DNA from: Candidatus Micrarchaeum acidiphilum ARMAN-2 | Lineage (GTDB): Archaea > Micrarchaeota > Micrarchaeia > Micrarchaeales > Micrarchaeaceae | NCBI GenBank assembly: GCA_009387755.1 | Contig: GG697241.1 | Span: 124,001-188,000 of the forward strand | DNA length: 64,000 nt | Direction of reading: 5' to 3' | Shown here: positions 51,693 through 61,011 of the stretch, piece after piece | Numbering within the stretch: the first letter of the stretch is position 1 | How the letters are laid out: every line of letters starts with the position of its first letter | The notes under the pieces: model-generated | What the model was told of the DNA's origin: nothing | What the model saw: the letters and a program-made list of their open reading frames with translations, nothing else | Databases searched by the model: none | Translations under genes and position numbers: made by a program

Positions 51693-52598
51693 TCATTTCC
51701 TGATTCTAGCCTTTTCCAGCCTTTCCATTATGGCCGCCCAGGCTCCTGTGCTCTTGAGTATTTTCTGCGCCACTTCACCTGCCAGCCTAACGTTCTTGTC
51801 TCCTACTGCCTCTCTGATTTTTGCCACATCCACATCTCCAAGTTTCCATCCCGACGCGCCAGCGTCGTCTATAATGTGCGTTTCGTTTTCAGCCTTCGGT
51901 ATTGCGACTACACCCTCCTGCCTTATAAGATAATTAAGGGCTATCTGCGCCACAGTCTTTTTATAAGTTTTTGCCATCTCTTCAACCAACCTGCCAACCA
52001 TGTTTGCCCTGTCGAATACCTCTCCCCTGGCCAGGGGGCTGTACGCTATCACAGTGACATGCTCCTTCTTGCAAAATTCGAGGAGGCCGTCATGCTCTAT
52101 GCTTCTCGACATTATGCTATATTCTACCTGGTTCGAAACTATGGCATAGTGGCTCATTGCAGCCTGCGCTTCAACAAGCTCGTCTACGCTAAAATTGCTG
52201 ACCCCTATATTGTCTATAAGTCCATCAGAGCAAAGCCTTTCCATAGCCTTCATCGTTTCACCTATGTCGACCCTATGGTTGGGCCAGTGAAGTTGATAAA
52301 GATCTATTTTTTTTACCTTAAGGCGCTTTATGCTTTCCTTGCAGGCCCTTATAACATCATCATAATGAAAATGGTGGGGCGAAACCTTTGTAGCTAAAAA
52401 AACGTCGTAGCCGCGTATGGCATTGCCGACTATGTCTTCGTTCTGATACATTTCCGCAGTGTCAACGAATCTCATACCGTGGTCTATGCCTGCACGTATG
52501 GACCTATAAGCGGCTTCCCTATCTGCGCCAAGCTTCCACGTCCCTATGCCAAGTTCTGGTATCTTTATTTTGGTATTTCCGAGCCTCTTGTATTCCAT
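51693..52598 (-). CDS. Aldo/keto reductase
   Basis: About 301 aa TIM-barrel NADPH oxidoreductase. The catalytic tetrad is visible as Asp and Tyr in RFVDTAEMYQNE, Lys in FLATKVSPH and His in YQLHWPN. NIGVSNFSVDEL and IPKAENETHI follow. Reduces aldehydes or ketones; substrate unknown. The start is at ATG 52598, just after an in-frame GTG. Confidence 0.92.
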   Translation of the reverse strand: MEYKRLGNTKIKIPELGIGTWKLGADREAAYRSIRAGIDHGMRFVDTAEMYQNEDIVGNAIRGYDVFLATKVSPHHFHYDDVIRACKESIKRLKVKKIDLYQLHWPNHRVDIGETMKAMERLCSDGLIDNIGVSNFSVDELVEAQAAMSHYAIVSNQVEYSIMSRSIEHDGLLEFCKKEHVTVIAYSPLARGEVFDRANMVGRLVEEMAKTYKKTVAQIALNYLIRQEGVVAIPKAENETHIIDDAGASGWKLGDVDVAKIREAVGDKNVRLAGEVAQKILKSTGAWAAIMERLEKARIRK

Positions 52599-52653
52599 CC
52601 TCACAGCACCACAATTAAAGTATTTGCATCAATAAATTAAAATACCTGATTAA

Positions 52654-53265
52654 ATGGCAGACTACTACCTAAAAGGAGAAGAGAAATTTGGCCCAATAAC
52701 CTCAAGAATATATTCGCTGTTCGCTTCAAGGATACACGACATACTGAAATTCTACGAATTTGTTGTCTCTGACATATCATCATCAAAGGCCAAGGCCCTA
52801 CTAGATATAGGTACAGGCCCAGGCGAAATTCCGATAAGGCTTGCAAGAATGAACCGGTTTGAAGTTTACGCAGTTGATCCGTCGCCTGCCATGTTGTCTA
52901 TAGCAAGGGGCAATTCCACAGGCCTAAAACGCGTGCATTTTGCATTAGGAAGCAGCAGAAGCATTCCATTCAAAATTAAATTTGACATGATAATAAGCTC
53001 TCTATCGATGCATCACTGGAAAGAAAAGGAAGAATCGCTGCGCTACCTATCCAAGTTCCTGTCAAAAAACGGCGAAATAAGAATATACGAATTCGAGCGC
53101 GAAGCGCCAAAGAGTGGTCCAATCGGGGCGATTAAAGGCACTGTAGTTGGTCATCATTCGCTAAGCTTGAAAGAATTCAAACACATAGCCTATGGCTCAG
53201 GGCTAAAGGTGCGTTCGGTTCATAGAGCAAATGGCTTCATACGCGTAACATATGCGCAGTCCTAG
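52654..53265 (+). CDS. Class I SAM-dependent methyltransferase
   Basis: 203 aa. The SAM motif I is ALLDIGTGPGEIPIRLA, followed by VYAVDPSPAMLSIARG and FDMIISSLSMHHWKE, typical of the UbiE/Methyltransf_11 group. Substrate unknown. Leaderless-looking start; overlaps the amidohydrolase stop by four bases in convergent orientation. Confidence 0.85.
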   Translation: MADYYLKGEEKFGPITSRIYSLFASRIHDILKFYEFVVSDISSSKAKALLDIGTGPGEIPIRLARMNRFEVYAVDPSPAMLSIARGNSTGLKRVHFALGSSRSIPFKIKFDMIISSLSMHHWKEKEESLRYLSKFLSKNGEIRIYEFEREAPKSGPIGAIKGTVVGHHSLSLKEFKHIAYGSGLKVRSVHRANGFIRVTYAQS

Positions 53266-54494
53266 GAGATGCCCGCGCCTTTTAAGATCCTTCCGCCGAC
53301 TATTACTGTATTCACGTTTTCCGGGCCTGCAGAATACACTAAATTACCCACAACATTGTCTACTGTCGTCGGGGCCATGTTTGGCATTGTTGCATCAAGC
53401 AGGACAATGTCCGCTTTGCAACCTTCTTCTATCCTTCCAATGTCTTTGCGCTCTAGGGCATTGGCCGCATTGACCGTTGCAGAGTCTAGCAGTGCCTGTG
53501 CGCCCATAAATGTGGGATCCTTAGTTAAGCCTTTTGCAAGAAGCCCGGAAAACTTCATAGATTGAAAAAGGTCCAATGAATTGTTGCTGGAGCTCCCGTC
53601 CGTGCCAAGCGTCAAGTTTATTCCGCTGCGGACGAAGCCCTCTATATCTGCAAATCCGTTGCCCAGCTTGGCATTGCTTATTGCGTTCCAAGAAACGCTG
53701 GCGCCATCGCCTGCAATAGTGTCAATGTCCTTTTTAGAGGCATAAACCAAATGCGCTGCAACAAGATTCCTGCCCAGAAAACCTATCCTATGCAGATGTT
53801 CTACGGGACTATGGCCGTATTTCCTTTTGAAGTTATCCACTTCTGCGGCACTTTCTGCCAGATGCGTATGGAGGAGAGTCCCGTACCTTTCAGAAATCTC
53901 CTTTGCTTTAAGGTATGTTTCGTCTCCTGCCACGTAGACTCCCTGCACTCCTATTGATGGGATGACCATGTCAAGGCCCCTATAGCTTCTTATAAAACGC
54001 TCTGCATTTTTCAGCGGGTCCCCTTTCTGTGTTGTATACATGGAATCCAGGGTGTTCCAGGAAAGAAAGGCTCTAATCCCGATAGATTCTGCCGCGCTTG
54101 CAATTATGTCCTCAGAATAATAAAGATCCAGAAAAGAGGTGGTCCCGGAAGAAATCATCTCCTGCATGCCAAGCTTTGCTGACTCATATATGTCGCTTTT
54201 AGATCTTTCTGCATCGTACTCAGAGGTGCTTTCAAGAAACTTTTCCAAGCCAATATCGTCGAACTTCCCCTTGACCGAAGCCATGGCGACATGGGTGTGG
54301 GTATTGATCAGTCCCGGAATGGCCACATAGCCTTTTGCATCGATAATGCGCTCGGCGCGGAAGGACCCTCTGCCTACTGCCGCAATCTTACCGTCTTCGA
54401 TAAGAATGCCCCCTCTAAAAACCGCTCTGCTGGCATTCTGGGTTACAACTAGTCCTCCGTTTATCGCTATGCTGGCAGGCTCCTTCGCTTTCAT
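53262..54494 (-). CDS. mtaD: Amidohydrolase, MTA/S-adenosylhomocysteine deaminase-like
   Basis: 410 aa TIM-barrel metallohydrolase. Metal ligands are in GLINTHTHVAMA and LHTHLAESAAEVD, then NLVAAHLVYASKKD and LGTDGSSSNNSLDL. These match MtaD/DadD-type deaminases and the related chlorohydrolases, with AHLV replacing the usual AHCV and NAISNAKLGNG replacing PxSN. It would deaminate the adenine of SAM by-products such as those of the many methyltransferases here. Leaderless: TATA-like TTTATAGCTTTTATT about 25 bases upstream. Confidence 0.8.
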   Translation of the reverse strand: MKAKEPASIAINGGLVVTQNASRAVFRGGILIEDGKIAAVGRGSFRAERIIDAKGYVAIPGLINTHTHVAMASVKGKFDDIGLEKFLESTSEYDAERSKSDIYESAKLGMQEMISSGTTSFLDLYYSEDIIASAAESIGIRAFLSWNTLDSMYTTQKGDPLKNAERFIRSYRGLDMVIPSIGVQGVYVAGDETYLKAKEISERYGTLLHTHLAESAAEVDNFKRKYGHSPVEHLHRIGFLGRNLVAAHLVYASKKDIDTIAGDGASVSWNAISNAKLGNGFADIEGFVRSGINLTLGTDGSSSNNSLDLFQSMKFSGLLAKGLTKDPTFMGAQALLDSATVNAANALERKDIGRIEEGCKADIVLLDATMPNMAPTTVDNVVGNLVYSAGPENVNTVIVGGRILKGAGIS

Positions 54495-54522
54495 AATGGG
54501 TTAATGGAATAAAAGCTATAAA

Positions 54523-56076
54523 TCACTTCATTATGAAAGGTTTCTTCAAGCCTGAATACACTCCCCAAGGGAAGAATATTATCCCAGCTACAAGCACTAC
54601 CACTACTGTAGCAACATAGAAGTTTAATATGCTCAGTGCGCCAACATCGCCAATGTACGTCATCAAAAGTATGAAGGCGATGAAGAAAATGTACCACAGC
54701 GAATTGATGAAATGCTCTTTTACCTTAAACGCTATAGCAAATATTATAAGGGCGATTGTAAGTATCAGCACCGCGTACGGTACAGATGGCCACCCGCTCC
54801 AGAAAGCAATCAGCGCAGCCGATATGAAAGCTATTGGAGCTATTATGTTTGCAAACTTGTATCTGTGCTCTACCGAATTCTGCCTTCTTGAAACTATAAG
54901 TGCTACAGGATTTACCGCGAAGCCCAGGTATCCGCCTACTACTGCATCGGTTATGAGCCCATATATTGAAGGCAACGGAGCAGCAATAAAAGCAACTATC
55001 GCACCGACAATTGCGAATATTATTATTGACCAGTAAGGTATTGAATGTCTCGTTATGTCCGTCACTATGTTATTCATGATCTTGGACCTGCCCATTGCAA
55101 AAAGTATCCTGCTTCCGCCTCCTATGTAAACGTATCCTGTGACAAAAGGCCCGATTATTCCGACTATAAGGACTAGGACAAGCAACACGCTGTTGTGCAA
55201 TGCGTTAGAAAGTATTATGAACGGGTTTCCCACAATCTGGCCCACGCCTACCCAGTTGCCTGCGGCCGGCAACCCGTTGACACCCCAGGTTATCCCACCT
55301 ATAAGAGCCATGGAGAACAGTATGTATATAAGGGTCTGGCCCAGGACTGTGTAGCCTATGGCCTTTGGCAATATGTTCTTGTTCTTTACCTCCTCGGCAT
55401 AATCCGGCACCACCCTTATACCTCCGTATGCGAACATTGCAAGCGGTATTGCTAGGAAAAGCCCGGCTGCGCCAAACGGAGCGAATCCGCCACTATATCC
55501 AAAGAAGTTCTTGGCGTTGAAGAATATTGCAATGATACCGAATCCCACCAGGAGATAGAACACAAGTTTTATTATGCCGAATATGCTTGTGGATTTTCCA
55601 AATGCCCTTACGCCGAAATAGTTGAAAGGTATGAAAAACATAAGAAGTATTACGCCAAGCACCGCACCAAGAAGCGTCGGCGCTCCGCTTGCAGCTATCA
55701 AGGTAGGAAAAAGAAAGTTAAGCCCTTCAACAACCGCCAAAGCCTCTACCGGCGGAATAAAAAGATACCATATGAGATCATTGAACGCATTTATGAGGTT
55801 GGTAAATCTGCCGTGAGTGTAAAGGGAATATCTGGTTGGTCCTCCTGCCTCGGGCCAAGTGCGCGACAGTTCAACGTAAGTGTAACCAACGCTTGCATAC
55901 ATAAGCCCTCCTATTATCCATGAAATAACACTGGCAGGTCCGGCATCACCTGCCATTCCGGCTGCGCTGAATAGTACCCCTGTGCCCACTGCGCCGACGA
56001 TTCCGATTATCGTAAGCTGTAAAAGACTAAGCTCCTTTTTCAAACCACTACCAGTCCCATTCTTTTTAGCAGCCAT
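54523..56076 (-). CDS. Amino-acid permease (APC superfamily)
   Basis: About 517 aa with twelve or so helices. ITIIGIVGAVGTGVLFSAAG-type start (LTIIGIVGAVGTGVLFSAAG), WPEAGGPTRYSLYTHGR and VGGGSRILFA-like YIGGGSRILFAMGRSK are hallmarks of APC transporters. Substrate unknown; uptake of amino acids suits a host-dependent lifestyle. ATG 56076 preferred over 56088. Confidence 0.88.
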   Translation of the reverse strand: MAAKKNGTGSGLKKELSLLQLTIIGIVGAVGTGVLFSAAGMAGDAGPASVISWIIGGLMYASVGYTYVELSRTWPEAGGPTRYSLYTHGRFTNLINAFNDLIWYLFIPPVEALAVVEGLNFLFPTLIAASGAPTLLGAVLGVILLMFFIPFNYFGVRAFGKSTSIFGIIKLVFYLLVGFGIIAIFFNAKNFFGYSGGFAPFGAAGLFLAIPLAMFAYGGIRVVPDYAEEVKNKNILPKAIGYTVLGQTLIYILFSMALIGGITWGVNGLPAAGNWVGVGQIVGNPFIILSNALHNSVLLVLVLIVGIIGPFVTGYVYIGGGSRILFAMGRSKIMNNIVTDITRHSIPYWSIIIFAIVGAIVAFIAAPLPSIYGLITDAVVGGYLGFAVNPVALIVSRRQNSVEHRYKFANIIAPIAFISAALIAFWSGWPSVPYAVLILTIALIIFAIAFKVKEHFINSLWYIFFIAFILLMTYIGDVGALSILNFYVATVVVVLVAGIIFFPWGVYSGLKKPFIMK

Positions 56077-56153
56077 CCAACCATCCAAATAATATTAAAT
56101 AGAAATGTCTTTAAATATTACACATAATACAAAAGCTTGTCAAAAAGTCAAAC

Positions 56154-56167
56154 TAAATATATAAAAG
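56154..56167 (+). promoter_or_regulatory. TATA box for the tcuAB operon
   Basis: taaatatataaaag, 90 bases before GTG 56244, implying a leader of roughly 45-60 bases that contains GGTG at 56218-56221. Confidence 0.5.
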
Positions 56168-56217
56168 TAAAAAAACAGAATCAGTAAATCAGTCAAGAAT
56201 TGCGGATTAGTCTAGAA

Positions 56218-56221
56218 GGTG
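56218..56221 (+). promoter_or_regulatory. GGTG ribosome binding site, start codon ambiguous
   Basis: The motif sits 22 bases before GTG 56244, too far for that start, but seven bases before an in-frame ACG at 56229. See the TcuA entry. Confidence 0.35.
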
Positions 56222-56243
56222 CGCTAATACGGACAGTCGCAGA

Positions 56244-57602
56244 GTGGTTATCGTAGGTGGCGGCAATGCGGGGCTGTGCGCCGCAATAGCAGCAATAGAA
56301 TCTGGTTCTGAAGTTACTCTTGTGGAATCTGCAAGCAGATTCTATCGGGGCGGCAATAGCAAGTATACCAGAGACATTCGCTATGCGCATGCAAAGAGCA
56401 AATACGCATCAGGCACGTATTCGAGGGCGGAACTGCTCTCTGACCTAGAATCCGTTTCTGGAGGGAAGGTCAACCGCAAAATGGCAGAGCTTGTTATCGC
56501 GCGCTCAGAAGAAATCCCTGAATGGATGGAGGCGCATGGAATCATATTCAAGAACGAGATAAGGGGAACGCTGAACCTTTCCAGGACAAACGCATTTTTT
56601 CTTGGAGGAGGAAAGGCCCTTGTTAATACCTACTATGACTATCTTTCAAGAAAAGGCGCCAGGGTGCTGTACGGAACACAGGCCATAGGGATATCGCTTA
56701 AAGATGGGGAGTTCGCCGCGCTGAAGGTGGCAAGAAGCGGGAAAAGAACTCTAATAGAAGGAGACGCTTTGGTGGTAGCGTCAGGAGGGTTCGAAGCAAA
56801 CCTTGCATGGCTGAAGAAATACTGGGGCTCAAAGACAAAAAACTTCATAATACGGGGAAGCAGGGAAAACACGGGCATCATGCTGCGCGAGCTGATTCGC
56901 CTAGGCGCCGCAACCGCCGGAGAGAAGACGGGCATGCACGCAATAGCTGTAGATTCAAGGTCTCCGCAGTTCGATGGGGGCATAGTGACGCGCATAGACT
57001 CAATACCGATAGGCGTTGTGGTAAATAGGAATTCAAAAAGATTCTATGACGAGGGTGAAGACATATGGCCCAAGAGGTATGCCATATGGGGCCACCTAAT
57101 CGCGCACCAGCCAGGCCAGATTGCATATTCAATCTTCGATTCTACCATGACGGGCAGTTTTCTCCCTCCAATATATCCCCCCTACTCGGCAGACACTATA
57201 CGAGGACTTGCCGGCAAGCTTGGCCTCGATGCAGACGCGCTGAGCCTTACAATAGAAGCTTACAACAAAGCTGCCATTCCGCTCACAGGCAAGCCCAAAA
57301 GCGACTTTGATCTTCACACTAAAGGAATCCTACCTGCAAAATCTCACTGGGCAAGGCCCATATCCAAAAGCCCTTTTTACGCTATACCTCTCAAGCCAGG
57401 CATAACATTTACTTACATGGGCGTCAAAATAGACAGAGAATGCCATGTCCTAAAAGCAAACGGCGGGAGGTTCGACAGCATATTCGCTGCCGGCGAGATA
57501 GCCTCCGGAAACATACTAGAATCCGGCTATCTTGCTGGATTCGGCCTTACCATAGGCACGGCTACCGGAAGAATAGCCGGAAAGGTGTCCTCAAATGGCT
57601 GA
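56244..57602 (+). CDS. tcuA: FAD-dependent tricarballylate/fumarate-type dehydrogenase
   Basis: 452 aa flavoprotein. The FAD site is VIVGGGNAGLCAAIAAIESG, substrate-side features include RGGNSKYTRDIRYAHA and GGGKALVNTYYDYL, and the C-terminus has FAAGEIASGNILESGYLAGFGL. The match to TcuA, which oxidises tricarballylate to cis-aconitate, is strengthened by TcuB downstream. GTG 56244 gives only one residue before the FAD strand; an in-frame ACG at 56229 lies seven bases after GGTG and is the alternative start. Fumarate reductase or other organic-acid dehydrogenase activity is possible. Confidence 0.85.
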   Translation: MVIVGGGNAGLCAAIAAIESGSEVTLVESASRFYRGGNSKYTRDIRYAHAKSKYASGTYSRAELLSDLESVSGGKVNRKMAELVIARSEEIPEWMEAHGIIFKNEIRGTLNLSRTNAFFLGGGKALVNTYYDYLSRKGARVLYGTQAIGISLKDGEFAALKVARSGKRTLIEGDALVVASGGFEANLAWLKKYWGSKTKNFIIRGSRENTGIMLRELIRLGAATAGEKTGMHAIAVDSRSPQFDGGIVTRIDSIPIGVVVNRNSKRFYDEGEDIWPKRYAIWGHLIAHQPGQIAYSIFDSTMTGSFLPPIYPPYSADTIRGLAGKLGLDADALSLTIEAYNKAAIPLTGKPKSDFDLHTKGILPAKSHWARPISKSPFYAIPLKPGITFTYMGVKIDRECHVLKANGGRFDSIFAAGEIASGNILESGYLAGFGLTIGTATGRIAGKVSSNG

Positions 57603-58644
57603 CAACCACGTAAAGGAAGCTGCCCGGCAGCTTACAATATGCAACGCGTGCAGGTACTGCGAAGGATACTGCGCAGTATGGGATGCAATGGAAAGGAGGA
57701 CAGAATTCTACAAGAAGGACGTCGACTACATGGCCAACCTGTGCCACGACTGCAGGGAATGCCTTTACGTATGCCCATTTACCGAGCCGCACGAATTCAG
57801 CCTTAACATACCAAAAGTCCTTGCCGAGGTCAGATACGACACGTACAAGGAGAACACAAAACCCTCTTTTGCGGCGCTGGCGTTTGACAACAGCTGGGCC
57901 CTGTCGCTGGCCGTTGTATTCGCTTCAGTGCTCGGAATACTTGCAATAGCATACGAGAATGGGGCCATGTCCCTATTGGTCCTGCCAGTCTCGAATTTTT
58001 CAGGAATAATGAGCGCGGCATTTGTAAGATACTCCAGTCTTTTGGTGTACGCGTTTGTGATAATCCTATGGTCTATTGAGGGTCTGTCATATTGGAAATC
58101 AATCGGGGAAAGTTACCACGGTGCATTAAATGTAAGGGCCACATACGCGGCCCTGAAAGACGTTTTTCTGCACAGGTTCTTCAGGGGAGGGGGCGCCGGC
58201 TGCAACTATCCCGGCGAAAAAGCCGGCAGGGCAAGGCTGCTTGCCCATCCTCTAGTGATTTTCGGATTCCTTATAGCACTGTTTTCGTTCCTGCCATATC
58301 CAAACCTAACCACATATATAGAAATAGCCTATGGGACCGGATGCGCCATGCTCTTTGCAGGCACGGCCATGCTGCTGTACATGAAACTGGTTTCAAACAA
58401 GGTTCCGTCTTACAAACGCATGAATTCTCTGGATTACCCTTTTACAATAATGCTGAACCTGACTGGAATTACCGGGGTAGCTATGGTTCTGGACACCGGC
58501 CATCCGTTTGCAGGGCTGATATTCGCAATACATATGGCCATAATATTCACGGTATTCGTTACCGCGCCATATGGTAAGTTTGTGCACCTCGTATTCAGGT
58601 ACGAAGCCTTACTGAAAAACAGAATCGAGGAGCAGATGACGTGA
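57595..58644 (+). CDS. tcuB: TcuB-like membrane iron-sulfur electron-transfer protein
   Basis: 349 aa. Two 4Fe-4S motifs are present (CNACRYCEGYC near residue 17 and CHDCRECLYVC near residue 46), followed by six or so membrane helices with haem-like histidines. TcuB passes electrons from TcuA to the membrane quinone pool. The ATG overlaps the tcuA stop by eight bases, so the two are translationally coupled. The electrons could reach the bc complex at 46-48 kb. Confidence 0.88.
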   Translation: MADNHVKEAARQLTICNACRYCEGYCAVWDAMERRTEFYKKDVDYMANLCHDCRECLYVCPFTEPHEFSLNIPKVLAEVRYDTYKENTKPSFAALAFDNSWALSLAVVFASVLGILAIAYENGAMSLLVLPVSNFSGIMSAAFVRYSSLLVYAFVIILWSIEGLSYWKSIGESYHGALNVRATYAALKDVFLHRFFRGGGAGCNYPGEKAGRARLLAHPLVIFGFLIALFSFLPYPNLTTYIEIAYGTGCAMLFAGTAMLLYMKLVSNKVPSYKRMNSLDYPFTIMLNLTGITGVAMVLDTGHPFAGLIFAIHMAIIFTVFVTAPYGKFVHLVFRYEALLKNRIEEQMT

Positions 58645-58647
58645 TGA

Positions 58648-59667
58648 CTAGTCTACTGCGCTTTCCAGCATCTCTATGGTCCTGTTAACCGAGTTAAGTT
58701 CAACCTTTACCCCAAGCGGAACTGTAGTTATGTGCCTGCCATGGCAGCAGGTAAACTCAAGAAACGAAGGCAGCTTTTCTATCTTCTTTGCCATTATGTC
58801 GTATATTATGTCCTGTATTGCGGACAGCATGTAGTCCTCTATCATAAGGTTCTTGAAAAGGAAAGACGAAGCGTCAAGGCTGTTTGCGAGTTCTTCAAGC
58901 CCCTCGTGTGGAAATCCCCCGAAAACAACACCTGCGCACTTCTGTATGAGCCCCTTTAGTATTATCGAATTGAGGAGGTTGTCCACCATCCACGGCTCAA
59001 CATTCACATCCTCAAGGAAAAGTATCCTGTTCTCTATTTCTGGCATGTATTCTGTCCCGGCTATCAACGTGAACATTGTCATGTTGCCTCCTACAATGCG
59101 GCCCTTGGCGGTTCCTTCGACTATGGTCTTTGAAGTCCTAGCGCCTATCGGGTTTTTTAGCAGTGCCTTGTCGCCACGCTGGACAACCGAAAGAAAGGTC
59201 GACCAGTTATAATTCAGTATGGCATCGTCCTTTTCCGTCATTATGTCTATGAACATCGGCCCCTGGAATGTTACGAGGTTTGCCTTCTTCATGAATGCGA
59301 GCTGCAGAAGCGTAATGTCGCTGCTCCCTACAAAGATTTTGGGATGGTCCTTAATAACGTCGTAGTCTATCATGTTAAGCAGGTCTATTGCTCCGGCGCC
59401 CCCTCTGAATGCCATGATGGCATCCACCTCATCGTTCTTGAAAGCCGCCTCTATCTCATTTTTCCTCAGCCTGTCTCCTGAAGTGTAATAACGTGTTCCG
59501 GCCGCATGCGTCATTCCGGTGGACGTGCTGACCCTGAAACCCTGCTTCTTAAGGAATTCGATGGCGCGGGGCACGTTCGTTTCGTTGCTCACCGCAAAAG
59601 AAGGCGCAATTATCTTTATCAGTGAGCCTGGTTTGAGTGCCGCGGGCTTGACGATCGGTTCATGCAT
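58648..59667 (-). CDS. S66-family peptidase (LD-carboxypeptidase/MccF-like)
   Basis: 339 aa. IIAPSFAVSNETN at the start, AIMAFRGGAGAIDLL and the nucleophile Ser in KIFVGSSDITLLQLA fit the S66 fold, as do GKGRIVGGNMTM-like GRIVGGNMTMF and a catalytic Glu region ILFLEDVNVEPW. As archaea lack murein, the substrate is more likely an isopeptide, antibiotic conjugate or a host/neighbour cell-wall fragment. Divergent from the next gene. Confidence 0.85.
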   Translation of the reverse strand: MHEPIVKPAALKPGSLIKIIAPSFAVSNETNVPRAIEFLKKQGFRVSTSTGMTHAAGTRYYTSGDRLRKNEIEAAFKNDEVDAIMAFRGGAGAIDLLNMIDYDVIKDHPKIFVGSSDITLLQLAFMKKANLVTFQGPMFIDIMTEKDDAILNYNWSTFLSVVQRGDKALLKNPIGARTSKTIVEGTAKGRIVGGNMTMFTLIAGTEYMPEIENRILFLEDVNVEPWMVDNLLNSIILKGLIQKCAGVVFGGFPHEGLEELANSLDASSFLFKNLMIEDYMLSAIQDIIYDIMAKKIEKLPSFLEFTCCHGRHITTVPLGVKVELNSVNRTIEMLESAVD

Positions 59668-59810
59668 ATTTAGGTTTCCAAGCCAAAAAATTTAGAGGTT
59701 TGCAATTTCACTGCGCGAAATAGATGCACGAGCATTTTCGGGTGCTATGCAAAAGCTTCGGGCATTCCGTGCTCTACACTATTTTAATACTTTATTTTAT
59801 AAATTAAAAC

Positions 59811-60386
59811 ATGGCAAAACGGGTCAACACAAACAAAAGCAGTACAGTTCCATACTACACAGCAATTTCAATATTGCTAATAATACTTGTGGTTTTGCTT
59901 GCGTATATTTTTTCCAACTCCAACCAAAAAACTGTGCAAAAAACAGAAATTGTGTACCTTTACCATAATTATTCTGCAGCCATCGCCATATCAATCCACT
60001 ACAGTCCATACATGCACACCGTTGCAGTTGCCAGGCTCTACGGCCCCGGCGCAAATGCGTCCCTACCCCTTGTTCTTGGATACGATGCCTCGTATGTGCA
60101 GCTGCCTGCAAATTCAACGTCCTCGAACCAGACTCTGCCCAGGCTTCCGCTGCTCCAAGCTGTGCCCGCAGATCTGTTTTTTGGAGATCTAAAACCTTTT
60201 TCTAACTACACCTTTACAATATCTGGATCCTCGGCTCCGATATGCCTGCCGGGCGAGGTATGCCCCATGGCCGTAGGGGCGAACTCAACACAATTGCCGT
60301 CCTTTGTGCTAAGAGTATACGAAAACGAAACTATTAAGACCGGTGCGAATGGCACGCAAATAAGTACTTCTATAAACGTGGACTAA
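59811..60386 (+). CDS. Extracellular protein anchored by an N-terminal helix
   Basis: 191 aa. A basic start (MAKRVNTNKSS) is followed by one membrane helix (AISILLIILVVLLAYIF) and a beta-rich outside domain with at least eight N-x-S/T sequons and one cysteine pair (CLPGEVC). No family recognised. It is probably an N-glycosylated surface protein. Confidence 0.6.
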   Translation: MAKRVNTNKSSTVPYYTAISILLIILVVLLAYIFSNSNQKTVQKTEIVYLYHNYSAAIAISIHYSPYMHTVAVARLYGPGANASLPLVLGYDASYVQLPANSTSSNQTLPRLPLLQAVPADLFFGDLKPFSNYTFTISGSSAPICLPGEVCPMAVGANSTQLPSFVLRVYENETIKTGANGTQISTSINVD

Positions 60387-60934
60387 AAGGTTACAGAAAG
60401 CACTACTATGTCCTCAAAAAAATAATGCGCTCTGGCTTCAATCAAAGCGCGCATAGACCTAACCTCGCGCATGTAATCATTGTCCGAGTTCTCCACTAAA
60501 AGCACGGTATTGTCTGGCAGCAGGAACTCCTTTACGCCGCTCAAAAACCTGTCTATGAGCTCGCGGCCAAGTACGCCTCCATCAAGGTCTGCATAACGTA
60601 TTTCCTTTCCCGATTCCAAATATGGCGGGTTAAATATTATTGTATTGAACCTACCCTTAACTTTTGAGAAAAGGTCGCTCCTGAGAAACCGACCATGCAC
60701 GCCGTTCAGCTCAGCATTCTTTTCTGCGCATTGCAATGCGTTTTCCGAGATGTCTGAAAAGTAGACTTCACACCCTGCCTTTGCCGCAACTATCCCCTGG
60801 ATACCTGTACCAGTGCCTAAATCCAATACTTTGCCGAATGCCTTCCTTTCTACAATCTTTGCAAGCATATAAGAATCTTCCGCGGGATAGTAAACGCCTC
60901 GGCAGCCAGTTATCTTCACAGATTCGTAAATCAT
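60383..60934 (-). CDS. HemK/Mtq2-like N5-glutamine methyltransferase
   Basis: About 183 aa. GVYYPAEDSYMLAKI, motif I VLDLGTGTGIQGIVAAKAG and the catalytic FNPPYLESG identify the archaeal HemK-related group (Mtq2-like), which methylates the GGQ glutamine of release factor aRF1. ATG 60934 removes a hydrophobic leader that belongs to no known member. Overlaps the 59.8 kb gene by four bases in convergent orientation. Confidence 0.88.
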   Translation of the reverse strand: MIYESVKITGCRGVYYPAEDSYMLAKIVERKAFGKVLDLGTGTGIQGIVAAKAGCEVYFSDISENALQCAEKNAELNGVHGRFLRSDLFSKVKGRFNTIIFNPPYLESGKEIRYADLDGGVLGRELIDRFLSGVKEFLLPDNTVLLVENSDNDYMREVRSMRALIEARAHYFFEDIVVLSVTF

Positions 60935-61011
60935 AATTTTAATTAAATGCCAAAAAATAAAAACGGACCGCAACAGAGAAAAAAAGAAAAAGGAAAACAA
61001 CACCAGTCGTA

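Noticed and set aside
51681-52397. 238-codon frame on the plus strand
   Set aside because: Antisense to the aldo/keto reductase, with a Cys/His-rich, aromatic composition typical of a shadow frame.
56201-56260. tRNA-like segment (gcggattagtctagaaggt)
   Set aside because: The D-arm-like motif has no matching acceptor, anticodon or T arm; the region leads straight into the tcuA frame.
58092-58577. 161-codon plus-strand frame
   Set aside because: Frame shadow of tcuB, and no start signal of its own.
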